From an uncultured Oceanospirillales bacterium (GTDB lineage: Bacteria > Pseudomonadota > Gammaproteobacteria > Xanthomonadales > SZUA-36): a stretch of 64,000 bases of DNA. Location of the stretch: the NCBI GenBank assembly GCA_913055655.1, contig CAJXKA010000005.1, positions 62,001 to 126,000 of the forward strand. The letters are read 5' to 3'. A program made the translations under genes and the position numbers. Numbering within the stretch: position 1 is the first letter of the stretch; each line of letters starts with the position of its first letter. The notes below the pieces were generated by a model. It worked only from the letters and a program-made list of their open reading frames with translations. It was not told the DNA's origin and did not search any database. Shown one piece after another: positions 1 through 8,593 of this stretch.

Positions 1-1
1 C

Positions 2-697
2 GGTGTACTGGCGGTTGAACAGGCCAGCCCCGATACCCGGACGGCGCTGGCGCAGATCTTCGGCGACCTCTCACCCGATGCCATCGCCGCAGAATGCACC
101 TGGGCGGATGATTTCCGGGAAACACCGGCCGGGCGCTGGAGTGCGCCGCTCCACTACGTCAATATCGACCCGGACTCGAAGCGTTATTCACGGCAGCGGG
201 ACTGCCCGGAGGACGCCTGCGTGGTGGAGGCGGTGCGTCGGTACGCCGAGGTGCTGGGCGACGACACCCAGGCGAACGAAACCCGCCGCGAGGCCTTCCG
301 GTTCCTGTGCCATTTCAGCGGCGACCTGCACCAGCCGCTGCATATCGGCTATGCCGACGACAAGGGTGGCAACCTGGTCACGGTGCGTTTCCGCGGTGAT
401 GCCATGAACCTGCACGCATTCTGGGACCATGCCCTGCCCGCGGCCCATGCCAGTGGCTGGCGGGACCTGGTCTCGACGCTCCGGAAGCGGCCAAACCCCT
501 CGGCAACACGGTGGAACGCCGCTGAACTCGCCGGCTGGACCAACGAGACGTTTTCACTGACGCGAAATTTCGCCTATCCGCCGACCCGGCAGATCGACAA
601 CGCCTTCGCCAGGCGGGGTTGGCAGGTGGCGCTCCAGCAAATGGACATGGCCGCCGAACGGCTGGCGCTGATCCTGGAAACCGAACTGGCCGAGTGA
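2..697 (+). CDS. S1/P1-type zinc-dependent nuclease, 5' end outside the window
   Basis: The frame is open from base 2 to a TGA at 695-697, so the N-terminus (signal peptide and the first zinc ligand) lies upstream of the window. Family motifs are visible in order: HYVNI, a CVVEAV segment before a helix, HFSGDLHQPLH followed by DDKGGN, and NLHAFWDH. The spaced His/Asp residues in these motifs match the tri-zinc site of S1/P1 nucleases, which cut single-stranded DNA and RNA and are normally secreted. The facing gene ends only 7 bp away (convergent). Family assignment is firm; the exact substrate is unknown. Confidence 0.85.
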   Translation, partial: GVLAVEQASPDTRTALAQIFGDLSPDAIAAECTWADDFRETPAGRWSAPLHYVNIDPDSKRYSRQRDCPEDACVVEAVRRYAEVLGDDTQANETRREAFRFLCHFSGDLHQPLHIGYADDKGGNLVTVRFRGDAMNLHAFWDHALPAAHASGWRDLVSTLRKRPNPSATRWNAAELAGWTNETFSLTRNFAYPPTRQIDNAFARRGWQVALQQMDMAAERLALILETELAE

Positions 698-704
698 CGT
701 GGCC

Positions 705-2852
705 TCAGAGGTCGCGGGCAACCCGGAAGCCCACCTGGGGGGTGTGCAGGCCGGCGGATGCCGAAAGCCGCGAAGACGCCCGCGCCTGTTTCTCTGAACT
801 CGCCCAGTAGCCACCGCGAATGACGCGACGGTCGCAGCCGGGGTTTTCCCAGGCGCTGCCATCGACCGGGGCGCGAACATAGTTCACGTGCCAGCAGTCC
901 TGCACCCACTCGGCCACGTTGCCCGCCATGTCGAACAGGCCCCAGGCATTGTTGGCCAGGCTGCCGGCCGGGGCCGGGCCCCAGTGGTCATCGCCATAGC
1001 CCCGGATGAAATTGCTGAACCGGCGCGACGACGGTGACTTGTCGTTCTCACCCGCCAGGTTCTCGGTGGCATCCCGAGGTCGATCGCTTCCCCACCACCA
1101 GGCCCGGTGCGTGCCCGCACGCATGGCGTACTCGAACTCCGCCTCGGTGGGTAGCCGGTATCGCTCACCGGTGGCCTCGGCCAGCCAGCGGACATACGCC
1201 TGGGCGTCATTCCAGCTGACATGCAGCACCGGCAGGTTGTCGGTGGCCGGGCGGCCGGCGTAGTCCAGCTGCCAGCTGACCTGGCCCCGCTCGGCGAGCT
1301 GGCCCATGTCGTCGTCCCAAACATCGCTGCGACCCGCACGTTCCGCGTCGGTCCGGTAGCCGCTGTCGCTGACGAAGGCACGGAACTCGCCGACCGTGAC
1401 CTCGTTGATCCCCAGGGCAAATGCCCGCTGGAAATTCACGCGGTGTGACGGCTTTTCTGAATCGCCGGCAAATTCGTCACCGGCCACCGCGCCCATGTTG
1501 AAACTGCCGGCGCCAATCACGATCACGGCGGGCGCCTGGCCGCGGCCGCCGCTGAGGTAATCGCGAATGACCTGGCCAGGTTCAAAGCTGCCATAGACCT
1601 GTTCACGGGCGATCATGTCCCGGAGGCTGGCGACGCGGTGCTCGTAGCCACCCAGGGCGATCAGGTCGATCATCAGGAACTCGGCCGCTTCGAAATCACC
1701 CCGGTGAATCAGCGAAATCACCTCGTTCTCGATTGATGCGGCGCGGCCATCCTGGAAACTGGCGATCTCGGCGCGGGCGTCATCGACCAGATCCTGCGGC
1801 TCGCGAACCGCCGACGCCTGGCTCAACCAGCTTTCGGCCAGCTCGAAATCCAGGTTCCGCGCCGCATCCAGGGCATTGGACACCATGGCCTGCTGGACCT
1901 CGAGCAGCCCCTGCTGCGCGGCGGTGCTGGTTCGGTCAAGCTCAACGGCTTTCCGATAGTAGAAATAGGCACTCTCCAGCGGTGGCTCGATCAGCGCACC
2001 ACGACGCCTGGCGTTCTCGGCGGCCGCCAGCCATTCGTCCACCTGGCGCGCATTCTCGACGCCGGCGCGGGATTCCTGCAGGCCGCTCTTGCGGGGGTTC
2101 ACGGTGCGCACCACCCGGTTCAGGCTTTCGGCGCGTTCATAGTCCCCGGCCTGCCGGGCCTGTTCGGCCTGGCGCAGGACGTCATCGAGCAGGGCATCCA
2201 GCTCGCGCAGCGCCGGCCCGTTGCGTGGGCGGGTGGCCAGGATCGACAGCAGTTCGTCCAGTCGCCGGGTCTGGGCGGCGTCGGGAAGGTTATACGGGGA
2301 GACGCTGTCGACGGTGTTGCGCTTTTCCGGCGCCCTTCGCGCAACGTTGTCAGGCACCAGGTTGTTGAGCCTTTGCGTGGCAGCGCCCAGGCCCGCGGTA
2401 CCAGCATCAACATTACGGATGACCGACAGCACCTGGGCCGCTTCATCCAGGTCACCCTCGTCCATGAAGTCATTGGCCAGCACCAGCGCTTCCGCCAGCA
2501 CCGACTGCAGTTCCTTCATCGCCTGCGGGTTGCCTGGCCGGGCGGCCAGCCGGGAAAGGATGGACTGGAGACGTGCGTTCTGGGAATGGTCGGGCAACTC
2601 GTAGATCGTTCTGCCGCCATCACTTTCAGGCTGGGCCGGCAGGTCAAATCCGATGGTGTACTCGTCACCGCTGACGTCGCCGAGCCGTTTGACCGGGGTT
2701 TCGGCGGATTCCTCGCCGGTCCCGCGATCGCCGGACCCCGAATTCTGCGCGAACGGCAACGCGCCCGGCACGATGGCCAGGGAAATGATCAGCGGGAAAA
2801 CCCTGCCAAAACGCCCCATTCGATGTTGCAAATCCCGTTGCATACCGTCCAC
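705..2852 (-). CDS. Membrane-anchored protein with two helical repeats and a C-terminal sulfatase-modifying-factor (FGE-like) domain
   Basis: About 715 residues. The N-terminus is a signal or anchor helix (FPLIISLAIVPGALPFA). Residues ~90-155 and ~190-260 are two copies of a ~64-residue repeat with the pattern LLSxLAxRPxN...ALxEL...GDxxxAxxL...VxRxV...GL, resembling TPR-like helical pairs. The last ~270 residues are a formylglycine-generating-enzyme fold: GAGSFNMG, INEVTVGEF, VSWNDAQAYVRWL, YRLPTEAEFEYAMRAG, WGLFDMAGNVAEWVQD and RVIRGGYW. The cysteine pair that binds copper in true FGE is replaced by Ser/Ala, so sulfatase activation is unlikely and a binding or structural role is more plausible. 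Start: GTG at 2852 has AAGGCGG upstream; ATG at 2843 is an alternative. Confidence 0.8.
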   Translation of the reverse strand: MDGMQRDLQHRMGRFGRVFPLIISLAIVPGALPFAQNSGSGDRGTGEESAETPVKRLGDVSGDEYTIGFDLPAQPESDGGRTIYELPDHSQNARLQSILSRLAARPGNPQAMKELQSVLAEALVLANDFMDEGDLDEAAQVLSVIRNVDAGTAGLGAATQRLNNLVPDNVARRAPEKRNTVDSVSPYNLPDAAQTRRLDELLSILATRPRNGPALRELDALLDDVLRQAEQARQAGDYERAESLNRVVRTVNPRKSGLQESRAGVENARQVDEWLAAAENARRRGALIEPPLESAYFYYRKAVELDRTSTAAQQGLLEVQQAMVSNALDAARNLDFELAESWLSQASAVREPQDLVDDARAEIASFQDGRAASIENEVISLIHRGDFEAAEFLMIDLIALGGYEHRVASLRDMIAREQVYGSFEPGQVIRDYLSGGRGQAPAVIVIGAGSFNMGAVAGDEFAGDSEKPSHRVNFQRAFALGINEVTVGEFRAFVSDSGYRTDAERAGRSDVWDDDMGQLAERGQVSWQLDYAGRPATDNLPVLHVSWNDAQAYVRWLAEATGERYRLPTEAEFEYAMRAGTHRAWWWGSDRPRDATENLAGENDKSPSSRRFSNFIRGYGDDHWGPAPAGSLANNAWGLFDMAGNVAEWVQDCWHVNYVRAPVDGSAWENPGCDRRVIRGGYWASSEKQARASSRLSASAGLHTPQVGFRVARDL

Positions 2853-2982
2853 TGAGTCCGCCTTCGCGTGTTATGGTTGCGATGGCCGCGAAGGTAACCG
2901 GCCCCCAGAACGCACGATACCCGAGTTATTCCGGTGCAACAAGAGACCGGACCGTTTTAAAAAACCTTCATAAACAAGGCGA

Positions 2983-4179
2983 ATGCGCCTGTTTACAAAG
3001 CGAAACCTTATCTTGCCGGATCACCCAGACCAGACTCTTGAGACCGCGCTGGCCGCGGCCGACACCCCGATCATGCTGACCACGGGCGCCCAGGCTGCCC
3101 GGGCCGCGAAGGCCTGGCGCCGCGCGGACCTGCTGGCGATCGACACCGAGTTCGTCCGTGAACGTACGTATTACGCCGAACTTGGCCTGGTACAGATCTC
3201 AGACGGCCAGACCGTGTGGCTGCTGGACCCGCTGGGCGAAGCCACCCTGGGGCCACTCAGGGAATTGCTGGAAGACCCGTCGGTGACCAAGCTGCTGCAC
3301 AGCCCCTCGGAGGACCTGGATGTCCTGGCCCACGCCGTCGGCGCGCTGCCAGTGCCGCTGATCGACTCCCAGCTGGCCTGTGCGATGCTCGGACAGCCGC
3401 TGCAACTGGGCTACCACAAGGCCGCGGAATGGCTGCTGGGCCTGGAGGTCGACAAGGACCAGACCCGCAGTAACTGGTGCGCCCGACCACTGAAACCGGC
3501 GCAATTGCGCTATGCCGCGCTGGATGTCTGCGTGTTACCGCAGATGTGGCACACCCTTCGTGACCGGCTCGAATCCCTGGGCCGAATGGACTGGCTGCGG
3601 GCGGATTGCGAGCGCGTCATCGAAGACGCCGCCCGTCCCACGCACCCGGACGCCAGCTGGCAGCGTATTCGCGGCGCAGGCCGTCTTGACGGCGTTGGCC
3701 TGGCGATACTGGCGCGGCTGGCCGAGTGGCGTGAAGGTGTCGCCCGGGAGCGCAACCGCCCCCGTGGATTCATCGTTCCCGATGCCGCCCTGCTGACCAT
3801 CGCTTCGAATCGGATCAGCGAGCCCGACGGGCTGGAAATCGTCGAGAGCCTGCACCCCCGCGCCCGCAAGCGGCATGAAAAGGCCATCACTGAGATGGTG
3901 CGCGAGGTGCTGGACAGCGGCGAACGCCGGCCCGTCGCACCACGCGCGACACGCGCTCAAAGGGCCGTGCTCACTGATCTGAAAAACGCGGTCGCGACAG
4001 AGGCCAAAGCGCTTGAAGTGGAACCCGCCCTGCTGGCCTCCCGGAAAGAACTGGAGCGCCTGGTCTACGATGGCGCGACGGACCCGCTTCCGGGTCGCCT
4101 CGAAGGCTGGCGGGGCCAGATCCTGGCGCCGCATATCGACAGTATCCTGTCACGGGACGCCGGCACCGAAGAAGAATGA
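2983..4179 (+). CDS. rnd: Ribonuclease D
   Basis: 398 residues, normal length for RNase D, a 3'-5' exoribonuclease that trims tRNA and other small RNA precursors. The DEDDy exonuclease motifs are complete: D54 and E56 in IDTEF, D111 in SPSEDLDVLAH, and Y177/D181 in RYAALDV. A HRDC domain follows at about residues 220-290, with a second helical domain after it. The chosen ATG has AAGGCG a few bases upstream; ATG at 3073 would shorten the protein by 30 residues and has no visible ribosome site. The stop overlaps the next gene's ATG by 4 bp, so the two are probably co-translated. Confidence 0.9.
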   Translation: MRLFTKRNLILPDHPDQTLETALAAADTPIMLTTGAQAARAAKAWRRADLLAIDTEFVRERTYYAELGLVQISDGQTVWLLDPLGEATLGPLRELLEDPSVTKLLHSPSEDLDVLAHAVGALPVPLIDSQLACAMLGQPLQLGYHKAAEWLLGLEVDKDQTRSNWCARPLKPAQLRYAALDVCVLPQMWHTLRDRLESLGRMDWLRADCERVIEDAARPTHPDASWQRIRGAGRLDGVGLAILARLAEWREGVARERNRPRGFIVPDAALLTIASNRISEPDGLEIVESLHPRARKRHEKAITEMVREVLDSGERRPVAPRATRAQRAVLTDLKNAVATEAKALEVEPALLASRKELERLVYDGATDPLPGRLEGWRGQILAPHIDSILSRDAGTEEE

Positions 4180-6290
4180 CGGCAACCGGCCCATTCACAT
4201 TTCGACCGGGTGAAAACTGCTGGAAGACCACCCGGGCAGCGCGCGCGGCGGTCATCGTCGAGAGCGCCAACTACTTTGACGCACTGGTCGACAGCCTGTC
4301 GCGCGCCCGACGCCAGGTGCTGGTGGTGGGCTGGGATATCGACCGGCGTGAAAAACTGGGCCGCGGCGACGGTGCGCGCACCCTGCAGGACATCCTCTGC
4401 CAGCGGGTAGAGCAGAACGAGGCCCTCGACATCTGGCTGCTGGGCTGGGACTACAACCCGGTCTACGCCACCGAGCGCGAGTGGTTCCAGGAACTCAAGC
4501 TGAAGGTTGGCACCCACGAGCGCCTGCACGTTCATTTCGACGGCCAGCACCCCCCGGGCGGTTCGCAACACCAGAAACTGGTGGTCATCGACGACCGGGT
4601 CGCTTACTGCGGCGGCATCGACCTGAGCCGGTGGCGCTGGGACGACGCGTCCCATGCCCCGGATGACCCGCGCCGCACTGACCCGGACGGAAAGGCGTAC
4701 CCACCGTTTCACGACGCCATGATGGTGGTGGACGGCGACGCCGCGGCGGCGCTGGGTGAACTGGCACGTGCGCGCTGGGCATGGTCCGCCGCCGACACCG
4801 AACCCACCCCGCCGGGGCATGAAGAAAATTCCCCTGAAACCGGCGACCAGGACCCCTGGCCGACCGGCGTCGAGGCCACCTGGCGCGACACGCCCGTCGC
4901 CATCGCGCGTACGCTGCCGGACTGGGACCGCCGACATGCCGCCCGCGAAGTGGAATCGCTCTGGCTGGACATGATCGGCGCCGCCCGGGACTACCTCTAC
5001 ATCGAGAACCAGTATTTCAGCTCGGCGTCGCTGACCCGCGCGCTTGCCGAAAGCCTGGGGCAGGACAGCGGCCCGGATATCATCCTCGTGTTGCCGCGGC
5101 AAACCGGCGGCTGGCTGGAACAGGTGACGATGGACGAACTCCGTCGGCACCGGCTCGCCGCGCTCACGGAAGCTGACCGGCACAACCGGCTTCGCGTGTT
5201 CTATCCCCACCAGCCCGGGCTCGCCGATGACGAATGCATCAGTGTCCATGCGAAGCTCGCCATCATGGATGACCGGCTGGTTCGCGTCGGCTCGGCCAAC
5301 ACCAGCAACCGCTCGATGGGACTGGATTCCGAGTGTGACCTTGCGATCGACACCCCGGATGAACCCGGACCCGCGGCATTGCTCGACCGACTGCTGGCCG
5401 AGCACCTGGATGTCGATCCGGAAACGTTCCGCTCTACCTTCCAGGAGCGCGGCCGCCTGGCCGCCGCCGTGGATGAATTGCGCCAGGACGCCGGCCGCAC
5501 CCTCAACCCGCTGGACACAAGGGTCGCCGGGGCCCCTCTCGACCTGGATGCGGACGGCGACCTGCTCGATCCCTCGGAGCCGATCGACTCCGGTTACCTG
5601 GTCACCCGCGCCGTACCCGAGGAGGATCGCCCCATCGGAAACCGGCGGCTGATCGGATTTATTGCCTTCGTACTCCTGATGCTGGCGCTGGGCGCCGCGT
5701 GGCGCTGGACGCCGCTGGGTGAGAGCCTCGATGCCGAGCAGTTACGCGGCTGGCTCAGTGTGTTCGACGACGGCTGGACGCGATTCGTGGCAATCCTGGG
5801 CGTCGTCACGGTCGCCAGCCTGGCCATGCTGCCGCTGAGTGTGCTGGTGGTGGTCGCCGCGGTGCTGCTCGGCCCCTGGCAGGGCTTCGCCTGCTCCATG
5901 CTCGGCGCGTTGTTGAGCGGCGCGGCGAGTTTCCAGATTGGAAAATGGATGGGCGGCACGCTGCTGGAGCGCTACGACGGCAGTCGCGTCCACCGGCTGA
6001 GCCAGCGACTGTCGGAGCGGGGCATCATGGCCGTCGCCGTGCTCCGCATGATCCCGGTCGCGCCATACACCATCGTCAACCTGGTCGCCGGGGCATCCCA
6101 CCTGGGCCTGACCCGCTTCATCATCGGCTCGGCCATCGGACTGGCGCCCGGCATCGGCGCGCTGACCCTGTTTTCCGGCAGCCTGGTCAACGCCGTCAAG
6201 GACCCGGGGCCGGGCACCATCGCCGCCCTGGCCGTTGTCGTCATCGTCATCGGCATTGCCGCCTTCGGCCTGAAGCGCGTACTGAAATAG
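4176..6290 (+). CDS. Phospholipase D family protein fused to a C-terminal VTT/DedA-like membrane domain
   Basis: 704 residues with two parts. Residues 1-~485 are a PLD-superfamily phosphodiesterase with two HKD motifs: H132-K134-D139 in HQKLVVIDD and H358-K360-D365 in HAKLAIMDD, the second followed by GSANTSNRSMGLDSE. Residues ~487-700 contain several membrane helices and the VTT (TVP38/TMEM64, SNARE-associated) signature around FQIGKWMGG and IGLAPGIGALTLFSGS. Fusions of these two domains are known in proteobacteria. A role in cleaving or remodelling phospholipids at the inner membrane is inferred. The stop is separated by one base from the convergent EEP gene, a frequent neighbour of such proteins. 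Confidence 0.88.
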   Translation: MTATGPFTFRPGENCWKTTRAARAAVIVESANYFDALVDSLSRARRQVLVVGWDIDRREKLGRGDGARTLQDILCQRVEQNEALDIWLLGWDYNPVYATEREWFQELKLKVGTHERLHVHFDGQHPPGGSQHQKLVVIDDRVAYCGGIDLSRWRWDDASHAPDDPRRTDPDGKAYPPFHDAMMVVDGDAAAALGELARARWAWSAADTEPTPPGHEENSPETGDQDPWPTGVEATWRDTPVAIARTLPDWDRRHAAREVESLWLDMIGAARDYLYIENQYFSSASLTRALAESLGQDSGPDIILVLPRQTGGWLEQVTMDELRRHRLAALTEADRHNRLRVFYPHQPGLADDECISVHAKLAIMDDRLVRVGSANTSNRSMGLDSECDLAIDTPDEPGPAALLDRLLAEHLDVDPETFRSTFQERGRLAAAVDELRQDAGRTLNPLDTRVAGAPLDLDADGDLLDPSEPIDSGYLVTRAVPEEDRPIGNRRLIGFIAFVLLMLALGAAWRWTPLGESLDAEQLRGWLSVFDDGWTRFVAILGVVTVASLAMLPLSVLVVVAAVLLGPWQGFACSMLGALLSGAASFQIGKWMGGTLLERYDGSRVHRLSQRLSERGIMAVAVLRMIPVAPYTIVNLVAGASHLGLTRFIIGSAIGLAPGIGALTLFSGSLVNAVKDPGPGTIAALAVVVIVIGIAAFGLKRVLK

Positions 6291-6291
6291 C

Positions 6292-6999
6292 CTACGGCTG
6301 TCCCGGCGCTGAAAGGCGCGCCACCAATGGTCGATGATCCGAAGCCACCCGCGCCAGCGGGTCGTCGTGAACATAAATGTCTGCGAGCCAGGCCCGCGGC
6401 GACACCCAGATCCGGTCCAACGAGAACACGGGCCGCCCGGAAGGCCAGGTCGCCGGTGACGGTGCCGGCTGGAAGCGCCGATGCAACCAGCGCAACGGTC
6501 GTCCCCAGAGCAGCCACTCATTCAGGTCGCCGGCCAGCACGACCGGTTCATCATCGCCCGATTCCAGGCGCAGATCGTCAATCGCCGCCAGCAACTTCCG
6601 AACCTGGTCCCGACGTTCGACCGGACGGAGGCCAAGATGGGTCGCCACGAAACCCAACGCACCTGTCCCGGTATCCAGCCTCAACACCAACGCCCCACGC
6701 GGCTCGCGCCCCCGCCAGGCGAGATCGACGCGCGTCATCGACAGCACCGGGAGCCTGGTCAGCACCGCGTTGCCGTAGTGCCCGGACTCCCGACGCAACG
6801 TGACGTCATGCAACGCCCGCCAGTCGGTACCTGATGTCAGTACATCCAGCAGGCCCGGGTGTTCATGAAACATCTCAACTTCCTGCAATGCCACCACGTC
6901 GGCGTCAACAGCCTGTAACACCTCCGCTATTCGCTCCGGCTGGTACCGCCCGTCACGACCGATGCAGCGGTGGATGTTGTAGGTCGCGATTTTGAGCAC
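6292..6999 (-). CDS. Endonuclease/exonuclease/phosphatase (EEP) family hydrolase
   Basis: 235 residues with a GTG start. The EEP fold motifs are present: TYNIH near the start (Asn), VALQEVE (metal-binding Glu), GDLNEWLLWGR (Asp/Asn) and a terminal ASDHRPLVA (Asp-His pair). These proteins cleave phosphodiester or phosphomonoester bonds in nucleic acids, phospholipids or inositides in a magnesium-dependent way. There is no signal peptide. Its tail-to-tail position with the PLD-VTT gene suggests a shared lipid-linked function, which is inference. The start codon lies 2 bp from a heptamer repeat array. Confidence 0.82.
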   Translation of the reverse strand: MLKIATYNIHRCIGRDGRYQPERIAEVLQAVDADVVALQEVEMFHEHPGLLDVLTSGTDWRALHDVTLRRESGHYGNAVLTRLPVLSMTRVDLAWRGREPRGALVLRLDTGTGALGFVATHLGLRPVERRDQVRKLLAAIDDLRLESGDDEPVVLAGDLNEWLLWGRPLRWLHRRFQPAPSPATWPSGRPVFSLDRIWVSPRAWLADIYVHDDPLARVASDHRPLVARLSAPGQP

Positions 7000-7001
7000 T
7001 T

Positions 7002-7043
7002 GGTAAGCGGTAAGCGGTAAGCAGTAAGCAGTAAGCAGTAAAA
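7002..7043. repeat. Heptanucleotide tandem array (unit GGTAAGC/AGTAAGC, six units)
   Basis: Six head-to-tail 7-bp units: three GGTAAGC, two AGTAAGC and a decayed AGTAAAA. It fills the gap between the EEP start codon and the 3' end of tRNA-Arg. The same unit family occurs at 14887-14977 and 28479-28565. There are no spacers, so it is not a CRISPR. Confidence 0.95.
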
Positions 7044-7049
7044 AGATTA

Positions 7050-7126
7050 TGGCGCGCCCGGCAGGACTCGAACCTGCTACCCCCAGATTAGGAATCTGGT
7101 GCTCTATCCTGATGAGCTACGGGCGC
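7050..7126 (-). tRNA. tRNA-Arg (anticodon CCT)
   Basis: Read on the minus strand this is a 77-nt cloverleaf. The acceptor stem GCGCCCG pairs with CGGGCGC, a G discriminator follows, and CCA is encoded. The anticodon stem CCAGA/TCTGG encloses the loop TTCCTAA, giving anticodon CCT for the rare arginine codon AGG. The T-arm contains GTTCGAGTC. The first 22 nt of the gene and its upstream flank are duplicated further upstream (7294-7354). Confidence 0.95.
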
Positions 7127-7354
7127 GTTGAGGGGTATTTTACGTCAGTTGAATCTGGTGCAGGGCAGGTACGGAAGTTCCGCGGTTTTCGCGCAGCGAA
7201 AGAAGCGGGACTGGAGTGCCGTCGCCAGGGCAGGTATGGAGGTTCCGCGGTTTGCGCGTAGCGCAAGAAGCGGGACCGGAATGCCGCAGCCCGTATCCTG
7301 ATGAGCTACGGGCGCGTTGAGGGGTATTTTACGTCAGTTGAATCGGGTGCAGGG
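7105..7354. repeat. 61-bp direct repeat carrying the tRNA-Arg 5' end and its upstream flank (copies 7105-7165 and 7294-7354)
   Basis: The two copies are 189 bp apart and differ at a single base (T at 7155, G at 7344). Copy 1 spans the first 22 nt of tRNA-Arg plus 39 nt upstream of it on the tRNA strand. Copy 2 therefore holds a truncated tRNA 5' end with no body. It is probably a remnant of a tandem tRNA duplication or a recombination footprint. Confidence 0.9.
7163..7286. repeat. Pair of REP-like ~59-bp repeats with covarying hairpins (7163-7221 and 7228-7286)
   Basis: Two imperfect copies at a 65-bp offset, each with a small stem. On the minus strand copy 1 has TTTCGC-tgc-GCGAAA and copy 2 has TTGCGC-tac-GCGCAA. 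The substitution is compensated on both sides of the stem, so pairing is conserved. They lie between the two copies of the tRNA-flank repeat. Confidence 0.8.
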
Positions 7355-7429
7355 GTGAATGGCGGTGCTTTTCGGTCGCGCATAAAGCCAGCCGGCCTCG
7401 ACCCCGGCCGGCTGTCTCACCCCTGCACC
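7346..7429. repeat. Nested inverted-repeat element
   Basis: The outer arms GGTGCAGGGGTGA (7346-7358) and TCACCCCTGCACC (7417-7429) are perfect complements. Inside is a second stem, CAGCCGGCC (7389-7397) with GGCCGGCTG (7406-7414). No T-run follows, so it is not a classical intrinsic terminator. It could be a small MITE, a protein site or a structured RNA. Confidence 0.7.
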
Positions 7430-7647
7430 ATTTCGCCTGTCCCCGTCGCGTTTCTCGGCAAACCCCCTTTTCGCCGGTCGCGTATTTTCCCAGGTGGGCT
7501 GGTGTGTATGTGGGGCGTCTCCCCTGTATGACATTTATATTTCATATTGCCGTTTTTGTCAATATTATACTTGTAGGAAATATTCCATAGTTTTGTCAAT
7601 CACGGGAAATGTCCCACTGGAACCCTGGTGCAGGCGCCTCCGGCTCA
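7430..7647. other. Non-coding gap with an AT-rich patch
   Basis: No credible gene is seen here. About 7503-7606 is clearly AT-richer than its surroundings (runs such as ATTTATATTTCATATT and TCAATATTATACTTG), which may mark a promoter-rich or inserted piece. The gene at 7648 ends into this gap, so the patch is downstream of it. Confidence 0.5.
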
Positions 7648-8583
7648 TCAGTTTCGGGGCGGCAACAGCAACCGCTTCCCCACCTGCAGGAACAGCCAGA
7701 GAAAAGCGATGGGCAGTACGCCAGTCTGCAGGATGAACACCACGCTGAGCTGGATCACGTGTTCGATGACTTCCCCTGCGCGCGCCTGGATGCGATCGAC
7801 TTTCTCACCCAGGTTTACGTGATCGGTGGCGCCGTCCCAGGCCCGGCCCAGTGAACCGACGATGCCACCGAACCAGGTGGGGCTTACAGGTGTTTCTGCC
7901 TGGCCGGGCGTCGATTCGCCTGGCGCCGCACCGGCCGGGGCATCTTCTTCGGCCATGGACTCAAGGGCCTCGCCTGCCGACGCAATCACCTCCGTGCTCT
8001 CCTGGTAACGGGATTCGAGGAACAGGTTGTAGATGGCCTCGTTGGCAACCAGGGTCAGCGGCACCGCAAACCTGAGGAACAAGGCCACCAGGAAAACACG
8101 CCACAGCCACTGCCGGCCCCGGTCCCCGGTGCCGTCACCGGTCCCCACGGCATCTTTACCATCACCGGAACGGTTTCGCCGAAACAGGTAAAGCAACCCC
8201 AGCCAGACCGCCAGCAGCGCCACCAGGCCCTGCAGCACCCACCAGGCACTGACCTCCAGGAGCACCTGCTGTATGCCCAGCGAAACCGTCGCCCCCAGCA
8301 TGATCCACGAAAACCGCTCGACCAGGTCATTGACCGGGTCGAGAATCTCACCCGGCGTAAGCGTGACGCCGACACCGGCGGGCTGCAGGGCCACCTCGGT
8401 GCCCTGGACGGCGGAAATCACACCGTTCAGGGTACGCGCCAGCGCAAAGGTCACCAGGGCGCGCTGGAACAGGTCGTCGTAGTTGGCCTCCGCGCGCCGG
8501 TCCAGCAGCGGCGTGACGGCCAGGACAGCCGCCAGCAACAAGGCGGCGATGACCAGGTAGCGACGTTGATCTGAGACATGCAT
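7648..8583 (-). CDS. Multi-pass inner-membrane protein of unknown function
   Basis: 311 residues; no family recognised. Hydrophobic segments are visible at about residues 10-27 (YLVIAALLLAAVLAV), 92-110, 113-132, 160-185 and 275-302, suggesting four or five membrane spans. Between spans 1 and 2 there is a ~60-residue segment (LARTLNGVISAVQG...), and between the last two an acidic, Ala/Gly/Pro-rich stretch (AEEDAPAGAAPGES) that looks like a flexible loop. It lies 10 bp downstream of the DMT transporter on the same strand and is probably co-transcribed with it. Confidence 0.7.
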   Translation of the reverse strand: MHVSDQRRYLVIAALLLAAVLAVTPLLDRRAEANYDDLFQRALVTFALARTLNGVISAVQGTEVALQPAGVGVTLTPGEILDPVNDLVERFSWIMLGATVSLGIQQVLLEVSAWWVLQGLVALLAVWLGLLYLFRRNRSGDGKDAVGTGDGTGDRGRQWLWRVFLVALFLRFAVPLTLVANEAIYNLFLESRYQESTEVIASAGEALESMAEEDAPAGAAPGESTPGQAETPVSPTWFGGIVGSLGRAWDGATDHVNLGEKVDRIQARAGEVIEHVIQLSVVFILQTGVLPIAFLWLFLQVGKRLLLPPRN

Positions 8584-8593
8584 GCATCAACTC

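Noticed and set aside
4065..5405. 446-residue open frame antisense to the PLD-VTT gene
   Set aside because: Overlaps the two-HKD coding sequence entirely and has low-complexity shadow composition.
7294..7354. Second tRNA-Arg gene
   Set aside because: Only the first ~22 nt of the tRNA are present; anticodon and T arms are missing.
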